This document shows, piece by piece, positions 1-4,795 of a DNA stretch of 7,488 nucleotides (positions are counted from its first letter, which is position 1; each line of letters starts with the position of its first letter). A model generated the notes under the pieces. That model did no database searches and was not told the origin of the DNA. It was given only the letters and a program-made list of their open reading frames with translations. The DNA comes from Thermoanaerobaculia bacterium (GTDB taxonomy: Bacteria; Acidobacteriota; Thermoanaerobaculia; Gp7-AA8). The stretch covers positions 1 through 7,488 of the forward strand of contig JAMPYE010000203.1 in assembly GCA_023700825.1 (NCBI GenBank), given 5' to 3'. A program made the position numbers and the translations under genes.

Positions 1-863
1 AGATCGGCGGAGGCGCGCAGATGCGCGTCGCGCACCCAGGCGCGAAACTCGCGAGAGGCCGCCAGCAGCCCGGGCGTGAGCGCGCCGCCGCGATCGGCAA
101 CGCGCTCGCAAATCCGCCGCGGAACATTGACGAGCCCCTTGCCCAGGTCGTCTTCGAGGTCGCGGAAGACCGAGCACCAGCCTAACGCGTCGACGAGCGC
201 CGGAACCTGGTGCGCACGAGCCTCGCATCCCGTCACGATCAGCATGAGGTTGACCGAGAGGTGGAAGGTCCGGCGGTTGTGCTCGTCGAGCTCCTGGTCG
301 GACCAGAGCTCATGTCCGACGACGCGCGTGCGGTCGCGCTGCATTTCGCGAACCAGCGCGATGAGGTCCTGCTCCGGCTCGTCGTCCGCCGTACGGAACG
401 CCTTCAGCTCCTCGAAGAGCGCGCCGGTCAGACGCGAAAGCGGCTGCGGAGAGAACGAGCCGGCGGACATCTCGTCGACGAGCTCGTTGACCACGTCGAG
501 CGGCTCACGAGCGCTCGGACGGTCGCCGTCGACCAGATCGTCGATCCACTGCGCGACGCAGAACGCAGTCCGCACGACACGATACCGCCGCCAGTTGCGA
601 ATCGACGGGAGATAGATCGCGAGGAAGATCACGAAGTAGCGCACGTGGCGCCGTGAGAACTGCAGGCATTGCCAGAGGCAGCAGAGCTCGACCCATAGCG
701 CCTGCTTCGTCTCGGGTCGCTGGAGCCAGGGGTAGACGAGCTTCATGACGACGGCGGCGAGGGCGATGCCGCCGACGATGTCGACGAGATGATGCTCCCA
801 GATCAGCCAGGTCGAGACGGCGACCGCGACGCTCCACAGACCCCAGCTAACTTCCTCGGCCAC
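1..863 (-). CDS. Squalene/phytoene synthase-like (head-to-head prenyl synthase) domain, fused to the PAP2 C-terminal half; partial at window start
   Basis: This minus-strand frame is open from upstream of 863 to the window edge, so the 3' end is missing. The first ~45 residues carry the last PAP2 motif (HHLVDIVGG, residues 24-32 from the GTG at 863) and a membrane helix, which belong to the upstream PAP2 gene. From about residue 68 the sequence looks like a trans-isoprenyl diphosphate synthase of the head-to-head type. It has an SRRH start and a first Asp-rich motif WIDDLVDGD (D108, D109, D112). A second motif, FRDLEDDLGKG (D235, D238, D239), is followed by a VNVP segment, as in the family's RDxxxD...YLP. 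Such enzymes join two prenyl diphosphates to give squalene- or phytoene-like products. The hallmark segment before the second Asp motif is divergent (FHLSVNLMLIVTG), so the product cannot be named. The GTG at 863 is only a nominal boundary: it lacks a Shine-Dalgarno and would cut the PAP2 fold in half. A single fusion protein with the preceding frame is the preferred reading. Confidence 0.75.
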   Translation of the reverse strand, partial: MAEEVSWGLWSVAVAVSTWLIWEHHLVDIVGGIALAAVVMKLVYPWLQRPETKQALWVELCCLWQCLQFSRRHVRYFVIFLAIYLPSIRNWRRYRVVRTAFCVAQWIDDLVDGDRPSAREPLDVVNELVDEMSAGSFSPQPLSRLTGALFEELKAFRTADDEPEQDLIALVREMQRDRTRVVGHELWSDQELDEHNRRTFHLSVNLMLIVTGCEARAHQVPALVDALGWCSVFRDLEDDLGKGLVNVPRRICERVADRGGALTPGLLAASREFRAWVRDAHLRASAD

Positions 864-1345
864 TGCGTGCGTGCGGAGTAGGCCCACGCCGCTGAGCAGG
901 CGAACGCGACGTGAAGCGAGGGGAACTCGTTGTATCGAAGGTTGATTGTGTCGGCGATCGTGAACGGGATGCCGGCCCAGCCCGCGACCGGCGGGCGCGA
1001 GAATGCGGTCGTCTGAGGGTAGAGAACGAAGAAGCAGGTGGCGACGAGCGTCTCGATCGAGAGCGCCCCGACGAGCGGGGCGAGCTGCGATCGGGTGCGA
1101 AGCACGAACGGCGCAAGCATCAGCGCGGGAGTGATCGTGAGGTAGACGATCGAAAGCGAGGGGACGAATGGAGTCGCGTGCTCGAACGGGAGATTCCAAG
1201 CCGGAAGATCGCCGCGGAGCCCCGTCAGCCAGGCCGCGCCGCCGTAGCAGAGCGCGAACAGCGCGGCGAACGCGGCGCAAAGCGGCAGTGTCCGGCGGAG
1301 CTCGTCGCCGGGCCAGGCGACGAAGGGTTCCCGGCGCGCCGTCAT
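803..1345 (-). CDS. PAP2-superfamily phosphatase/transferase (Aur1/Ipt1-like), C-terminal part shifted out of frame
   Basis: This multi-spanning membrane protein has hydrophobic segments at about residues 20-40, 64-82, 88-109 and 142-156. The YNEFPSLHVAFA motif (PSLH at 142-145) is the second catalytic motif of PAP2 enzymes, closest in style to the PAP2_3 (inositolphosphotransferase) branch. The third motif is absent in this frame: after about residue 160 the sequence turns to Arg/Ser/Pro-rich nonsense and stops at 803. It does exist in the frame one base back, as S-T-x5-H-x3-D (STWLIWEHHLVD), 41 residues after the PSLH histidine if the frames are joined, which is a normal spacing. The gene is therefore broken by an indel, apparently at the CGCA repeat 864-875. 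The ATG at 1345 overlaps the desaturase stop (ATGA), so translation is probably coupled. PAP2 enzymes hydrolyse or transfer phosphate esters, including lipid and prenyl phosphates. Substrate unknown. Confidence 0.75.
   Translation of the reverse strand: MTARREPFVAWPGDELRRTLPLCAAFAALFALCYGGAAWLTGLRGDLPAWNLPFEHATPFVPSLSIVYLTITPALMLAPFVLRTRSQLAPLVGALSIETLVATCFFVLYPQTTAFSRPPVAGWAGIPFTIADTINLRYNEFPSLHVAFACSAAWAYSARTQWPRKLAGVCGASRSPSRPG
864..875 (-). repeat. Three tandem CGCA tetranucleotides at the frame break in the PAP2-synthase gene
   Basis: The coding strand reads CGCACGCACGCA here (TGCG three times on the plus strand). Upstream of the tract the PAP2 protein is in one frame. Downstream, the remaining PAP2 motif and the whole synthase are in the frame one base back. 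Adding one 4-base unit would make the frame continuous and read AWAYSARTHAVAEEVSW across the junction. Removing two units would also restore the frame. Tetranucleotide slippage or a sequencing/assembly slip are both possible. Confidence 0.7.
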
Positions 1346-2292
1346 GACGCGGCCCGGGCCTCACCGGGCGACTGCACGGCCTCGGAGATCGGTCGGGGCC
1401 CGCGCCACATCCTGAGGTAGATCGCCCAGAACGAGGGACGCTCGGCTCCGGCATCGACGAATCGACCGAGATGTACCCACGGGACCTGCGGATGCTGGTG
1501 ATGCGCGAGGTGATGGTGGTAGTTGAGGAAAAGGAGACGCGTGACCGGGTTGACGCGAAGATTCCACGCGCCGTCGCGCACGTCGAGCCTGGAGAACGCG
1601 TGATCCGTGTACTGGAGCGAGCTCCAGTTCACGGCGAACGCGGCATAGCAGAGCAGCCAGCCCGAGACGCTGAGGTCGAGCAGCCAGACGAGTCCCGCCT
1701 GTACGCCGGCACTCAGGAGCAGCTCGAGACGGATCCGTCCGCGCGGTGCGGACTCGAGGCCCGCGAACATCGACGACGAGCCCGTCTGCCGGGCGAGCTC
1801 CGACGAGCGTGAACGAAGTAGCGGCCTCGTGAAGAGCGACGGCGCGACGAAGTACGCGACGCCGCCGAGAGGCACGAAGAGCCAGTAGAGACCGGTCAGG
1901 ATCGCGTACCACTGCGCGTACTTCAGCACCGGCTGATCGAACGGACGGATGTAGTCGAACTGCTCCTCCGCGGTTCGGTTGCGCGCATGGTGCCCGAGAT
2001 GAAAGACGCGCTGCAGCGATAGCGCCGTCGGAAAGAACGCCGCCGCAGCGCATCCGATCGCCTCGTTCGCCCTTCGTTCGCCGTGCGCGATGCCGTGCAC
2101 GGCCTCATGGAGCAGCGAGAACATCGTGTTGTTGAGGAAGGAGAAGAGGACCACCGCCGCCACGACTTGCAGGGTCGTTCCGTGGGACGCGAGCCAGAGC
2201 AGTCCGCAGCACGCGGACGCGACGCCGGCAACGAGGACGAGGTTGAGCGTCCCCGGGATTCGGTGCTCGGCGAGCGGCGTCGGGCTGGTCAT
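1342..2292 (-). CDS. Membrane fatty-acid-desaturase-like di-iron enzyme
   Basis: This 316-residue integral membrane protein has the three histidine boxes of the fatty acid desaturase/hydroxylase superfamily: HEAVH (62-66, with H70 close by), HLGHH (98-102) and HLAHH within NYHHHLAHH (257-265). An extra conserved-looking histidine lies in YTDHAF (H231). Hydrophobic segments at about 15-36, 41-60, 126-152 and 190-222 fit the usual two membrane hairpins. These enzymes use O2 and a di-iron centre to desaturate, hydroxylate or ketolate acyl chains or carotenoids. The sequence alone does not say which substrate applies. The ATG at 2292 follows the NTF2-like stop by 23 bases and has only a weak Shine-Dalgarno. 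The stop codon overlaps the PAP2 start (ATGA). Next to a head-to-head prenyl synthase, an isoprenoid substrate is as likely as a fatty acid (inference). An electron donor gene is not visible in the window. Confidence 0.88.
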   Translation of the reverse strand: MTSPTPLAEHRIPGTLNLVLVAGVASACCGLLWLASHGTTLQVVAAVVLFSFLNNTMFSLLHEAVHGIAHGERRANEAIGCAAAAFFPTALSLQRVFHLGHHARNRTAEEQFDYIRPFDQPVLKYAQWYAILTGLYWLFVPLGGVAYFVAPSLFTRPLLRSRSSELARQTGSSSMFAGLESAPRGRIRLELLLSAGVQAGLVWLLDLSVSGWLLCYAAFAVNWSSLQYTDHAFSRLDVRDGAWNLRVNPVTRLLFLNYHHHLAHHQHPQVPWVHLGRFVDAGAERPSFWAIYLRMWRGPRPISEAVQSPGEARAAS

Positions 2293-2315
2293 GGTTCACT
2301 TCGCGACAGAGGCGA

Positions 2316-2978
2316 TCAGACGGCGGCTTTGCGTCGCGCCGTCATCCTTCCGAGCAGGAAGCCGAGAAGCAGTCCCCCGATCGCAGCCGCGACACCGACT
2401 CGCGCGATGAACGACTTGACCTTCGCGAGGATCGGGTTGTCGAACACGTTTGCGGAATAGTGAAAGCTGGCGATCAGCCAGCGATCGCCGCTGCGAACCA
2501 TCGTGCAGCTCCAGCGGCCCTTGATGTCGAACGTCTGCCCGTCCATGAGCTCGTAGTGGTCTTTCGAGCTTCCCCAGGCGATCCCGGTGTCGCCGCCGTG
2601 GAGCGTCGTGAGCGCGTCGGCTTCGAACGAGACCGTGACGTTCTTCACGATGCGCCCGGGGCCGCTCATCATCTTTTCGAAGTAGGCGCGGATCTCTTCT
2701 GGTCCTCGGCAGACATCCCCGTTCATCGTCGTGAAGACGACGTTCGGATCGACGTTTGCGACGAGCGTGTCGAGGTCGCGCTCGTTGAGCGCCTTCGACA
2801 TCGTCGCCTTCAGCGCGCGAAGCGCATCGTGAACCGCCTCGTCGCCGGCGGCCGGCGCGGAGGCCGCGGTTGGAGCGGATGCAGCGACGGGCCCGGCGGA
2901 ATCCGTCGCGGTGGCGGGAGGGGCGGGGACCGGGACGAGCGCGGCAAGCAGCAGCAAAGCGGGAAACAGGCTGGTCAT
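2316..2978 (-). CDS. Exported, membrane-anchored NTF2/SnoaL-like (DUF4440-type) protein
   Basis: This protein has 220 residues. Residues 1-22 look like a signal peptide (hydrophobic LLLLAALVPVPAPPATA). An Ala/Pro/Ser-rich spacer to about 45 follows. Residues 48-178 resemble an NTF2-like fold: a helical start (HDALRALKATMSKALNERD), VDPNVVFTTMNGDVCRGPEEIRAYF, and a final strand pair RWSCTMVRSGDRWLIASFHYS. After this comes a C-terminal membrane helix (about 195-211, GVAAAIGGLLLGFLLG) and a basic tail RMTARRKAA. The domain should sit outside the cytoplasmic membrane. Members of this superfamily include SnoaL-type cyclases, ketosteroid-isomerase-like enzymes and non-catalytic binding proteins, so function is open. 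The start at 2978 is set by a GAGGAG site five bases upstream. An in-frame ATG at 3014 is less likely because it lies deep inside the Rieske gene. The ATG overlaps the Rieske stop by four bases, so it probably shares its message. Confidence 0.85.
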   Translation of the reverse strand: MTSLFPALLLLAALVPVPAPPATATDSAGPVAASAPTAASAPAAGDEAVHDALRALKATMSKALNERDLDTLVANVDPNVVFTTMNGDVCRGPEEIRAYFEKMMSGPGRIVKNVTVSFEADALTTLHGGDTGIAWGSSKDHYELMDGQTFDIKGRWSCTMVRSGDRWLIASFHYSANVFDNPILAKVKSFIARVGVAAAIGGLLLGFLLGRMTARRKAAV

Positions 2979-3982
2979 GCAATCTCCTCTTGCTGGTGTT
3001 CGGGAAGCTGGCACAGGAATCGATAGCAGGCGTCGATCGTCGAATCGCGACCGTCGACGTAGTTTGCGGGAAAACGGATTCCGCGCAGCGGCTTGACGTC
3101 GCGGCGGAGGAAGGCGGAGAAGAGCATCGCCGAGACTCTCGCGGAAAGCAGGTGCGATCCGGTCGCGGTGCGGGGCACTCCGAAGAATGGCACGATGGAG
3201 ACGCCGGTTCGCGTCGGACGGAGGCTGACCATCAGGAATCCCCGCCTGCGCCCGACCAGCGATTCGACGACGACCATCGTTCCGCCGGCGCAGGTGACGT
3301 TGACCCGGATCTCGTCACCCGAAAGAAAACGCATCGTCCGATCGCTCCAGCCGTCCCCGATGACACGGGTCGAATACCGGACGTTGAACGACAGCGGATC
3401 GGGATTCGTGATCACCGGCGCGCTCGCGAGCTTCCTGCGATGCACCGTCTCGAGATGCGTCATGTCGAAAGCGTTCGCGACCGGAACGTACCAGGGGCAG
3501 TCGATCTCGACGGGCCTGCCTGGCACCACGTAGAGCTCGCTGTCGGCGACGGAGAATCCGGGAGGCGGTCCCGCGGGGTCGGAGCCCGGGTGGAGGAACA
3601 CCATGCCGAATCGCTCGGCAGTCGTGAATCGTGGCTTCCGGCCGCGGACAGGCATGCCCTCCACGCCCGGGATGCGCTCGCATCGATCACCGTATTCCCA
3701 ATGATGCAGAGGGCAGCGGAGGCAGTCTCCGACGACGTCGCCATGTGCAAGGTCGACGCCCTGATGGAGGCAGTGCGCCGGAAGTGCGCGGACGACGCCG
3801 GTGTCGCGGCCGCGAAACAGCACGATCGGCTCGCCGCCGAGATCGAACCGGATCACGCCGCCACGGCGCAACGTGTCGCTCGCGCAGGCGATGTACCAGC
3901 ATGGCACCAGCGCGGGAGGCCGCGAAGGGCGCGCATGAGGCTGAACGAGCACCGGCGGATCGAGCCGCGATGACGTGATCAT
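2975..3982 (-). CDS. Rieske [2Fe-2S] non-heme iron oxygenase (ring-hydroxylating oxygenase alpha-subunit-like)
   Basis: This 335-residue protein is close to the usual size of single-component-type oxygenase subunits. The N-terminal Rieske domain (about 28-132) has CLH (C71, H73) and CPLHHW (C90, H93) with 16 residues between, the classic two-Cys, two-His cluster ligands. The catalytic domain shows N-A-F-D-M-T-H-L-E-T-V-H (N170, D173, H176, H181), the NxxDxxHxxxxH motif. H176 and H181 bind the mononuclear iron, and D295 (RRDVKPLRG) is a candidate third ligand. Such enzymes hydroxylate, demethylate or desaturate aromatic, steroid or other lipophilic substrates and need a reductase, which is not visible here. 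A GGGAG site four bases upstream supports the ATG at 3982. This is the first gene of the operon, and its TGA overlaps the next ATG. Substrate unknown; the neighbours suggest a lipid or isoprenoid. Confidence 0.92.
   Translation of the reverse strand: MITSSRLDPPVLVQPHARPSRPPALVPCWYIACASDTLRRGGVIRFDLGGEPIVLFRGRDTGVVRALPAHCLHQGVDLAHGDVVGDCLRCPLHHWEYGDRCERIPGVEGMPVRGRKPRFTTAERFGMVFLHPGSDPAGPPPGFSVADSELYVVPGRPVEIDCPWYVPVANAFDMTHLETVHRRKLASAPVITNPDPLSFNVRYSTRVIGDGWSDRTMRFLSGDEIRVNVTCAGGTMVVVESLVGRRRGFLMVSLRPTRTGVSIVPFFGVPRTATGSHLLSARVSAMLFSAFLRRDVKPLRGIRFPANYVDGRDSTIDACYRFLCQLPEHQQEEIA
2984..2989 (-). promoter_or_regulatory. Ribosome binding site of the NTF2-like gene (GAGGAG)
   Basis: GAGGAG lies five bases before the ATG at 2978, inside the last codons of the Rieske gene. 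It fixes the start at 2978 and supports coupled translation. Confidence 0.7.
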
Positions 3983-3984
3983 CG
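3968..3984 (-). promoter_or_regulatory. Short hairpin over the Rieske start codon
   Basis: In the mRNA, CGATGA and TCATCG form a perfect 6-bp stem around a 5-base loop, with the initiator ATG inside the 5' arm. It could dampen initiation, but a stem this short may be chance. Confidence 0.25.
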
Positions 3985-4022
3985 ATCTCCCTTGACCATT
4001 CCTGATTCAGCGAGGATGGCGA

Positions 4023-4028
4023 ATTATA
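4023..4028 (-). promoter_or_regulatory. Candidate -10 box (TATAAT) for the Rieske operon
   Basis: A consensus TATAAT stands about 41 bases upstream of the Rieske ATG on the minus strand. This is an AT-rich island in a GC-rich region and lies just after the cytochrome stop codon. No clear TTGACA-like -35 is present at 16-18 bp spacing, so the call rests on the -10 and its position. It implies that the operon is transcribed separately from the upstream cytochrome gene, although read-through is possible. Confidence 0.45.
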
Positions 4029-4053
4029 GATCGCGAGACACGTCCGGTGCCTG

Positions 4054-4668
4054 CTACTTCCAGTTCTTTTCGTGACACTCGAGGCAGGAGGTCTTCGCGA
4101 CCTTTCCGCCCGTGAGCTCTCTTCCGTGGCACATGGCGCACTTCTGAGTCGCGTTCTCGGCCAGCGGAGCGTGCATGATGCCGTCGTGATTGACTGTGTG
4201 AGTCTTCGGCGCTTTCCCGCTGCTCGCTCGCGTCGCCGGTTTCACGGCCGGTGCCGTCGGCGGAGTTGACGCCGCCGCGGGCGCGGCCGGCGCAGGCGCT
4301 GCGGCCGCAGTCGCGGTCGTCGCGGTTGCCGGAGCGACCGTCGCAATCGACGAAACGGTTGAGGGCGGGGTTTTCGTCGCGGGAGGCGGTGTGGACGTCA
4401 CGGGCTTCGGCGCGGGCGCCGCGGGCACCGCAGATGTCGCTGGCGCGGCGGGCGGCACGACCTGCGCACTGACGGTCGACACCGAGGTCTGCGTGACCGT
4501 TCCGGTCACGGTCTCAGTGGCTGTCGGCGCCGCGGTATCGGGCATCGGCTCGACCGCTTCGGCAGACGGCTGACCAGTATCCGTCTGTGGAACGGCGGTC
4601 TCCGTATTGCTGCAGGCGGCGGAGAGCAGGACGACGACGACCGAGGCAAGCACCAGTTCGGCACGCAT
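4054..4668 (-). CDS. Lipoprotein cytochrome c with two CXXCH heme sites and a long Ala/Pro/Thr-rich linker
   Basis: This 204-residue exported protein begins with a lipoprotein signal ending in LLSAAC (Cys19 would be lipidated). Residues ~20-155 are low-complexity Ala/Pro/Thr/Val/Ser, probably a flexible arm. The C-terminal ~50 residues hold two heme-attachment motifs, CAMCH (177-181) and CLECH (195-199). Histidines at 157, 161 and 166 are candidate distal ligands, resembling a fragment of class III/c7-type multiheme cytochromes. The likely role is periplasmic or outer-surface electron transfer, carried by the tether; partners are unknown. A GGAGG eight bases upstream favours the ATG at 4668 over the in-frame ATG at 4683, which would add MEVLE before the signal. 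The gene diverges from the AGCS symporter. A role as electron donor to the downstream Rieske or desaturase enzymes is unlikely if those active sites face the cytoplasm. Confidence 0.85.
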   Translation of the reverse strand: MRAELVLASVVVVLLSAACSNTETAVPQTDTGQPSAEAVEPMPDTAAPTATETVTGTVTQTSVSTVSAQVVPPAAPATSAVPAAPAPKPVTSTPPPATKTPPSTVSSIATVAPATATTATAAAAPAPAAPAAASTPPTAPAVKPATRASSGKAPKTHTVNHDGIMHAPLAENATQKCAMCHGRELTGGKVAKTSCLECHEKNWK

Positions 4669-4676
4669 CTCAAGGA

Positions 4677-4681
4677 CCTCC
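4677..4681 (-). promoter_or_regulatory. Ribosome binding site of the cytochrome lipoprotein (GGAGG)
   Basis: GGAGG with an 8-base spacer precedes the ATG at 4668 and overlaps the alternative ATG at 4683. It decides the start in favour of 4668. Confidence 0.65.
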
Positions 4682-4740
4682 ATCGAGCGCGCCGACGGGA
4701 TACCAGGGGCGCGGCCCGAGCAATCAGTCTACGCCGAGTC

Positions 4741-4746
4741 TATACT
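4741..4746 (+). promoter_or_regulatory. Candidate -10 box (TATACT) for the AGCS symporter
   Basis: TATACT lies about 50 bases before the GTG start of the symporter, in the divergent intergenic region. No convincing -35 was found at 16-18 bp spacing. If it is real, transcription starts near 4753, which excludes the far-upstream in-frame ATG at 4607. Confidence 0.4.
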
Positions 4747-4749
4747 TCC

Positions 4750-4763
4750 CGCCGGCGCCGGCG
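4750..4763. repeat. 14-bp perfect palindrome in the divergent promoter region
   Basis: CGCCGGCGCCGGCG is its own reverse complement. It sits 3 bases after the TATACT box, over the expected transcription start, where an operator could act. Made only of G and C, it could also arise by chance in DNA of this composition. Confidence 0.3.
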
Positions 4764-4785
4764 ACTTCGAGATGCCGCCAGCCTC

Positions 4786-4792
4786 GAGGTGG
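4786..4792 (+). promoter_or_regulatory. Ribosome binding site of the AGCS symporter (GAGGTGG)
   Basis: GAGGTGG ends three bases before the GTG at 4796 (its GAGG core six bases before). The alternative ATG at 4772 has only a weak CGAG upstream, so this site favours the GTG start. Confidence 0.5.
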
Positions 4793-4795
4793 TCA

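Noticed and set aside
861..863. GTG at 863 as a genuine independent start of the synthase gene
   Set aside because: It has no Shine-Dalgarno, and the protein would begin in the middle of a PAP2 domain whose first half lies in the adjoining frame. An indel is the simpler explanation.
803..900. Programmed -1 ribosomal frameshifting joining the PAP2 and synthase frames
   Set aside because: A -1 shift would join the frames, but no X-XXY-YYZ slippery heptamer in the right phase and no strong downstream structure was seen. The CGCA repeat explains the break better.
2870..3973. A 367-codon plus-strand open frame opposite the Rieske gene
   Set aside because: Charged, low-pattern sequence, antisense to a protein with complete Rieske and iron-binding motifs.
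4607..4795. Upstream ATG at 4607 as the symporter start
   Set aside because: It would add a non-hydrophobic extension overlapping the divergent cytochrome gene and lies upstream of the likely -10 box. The GTG at 4796 has a ribosome site and gives the normal family length.
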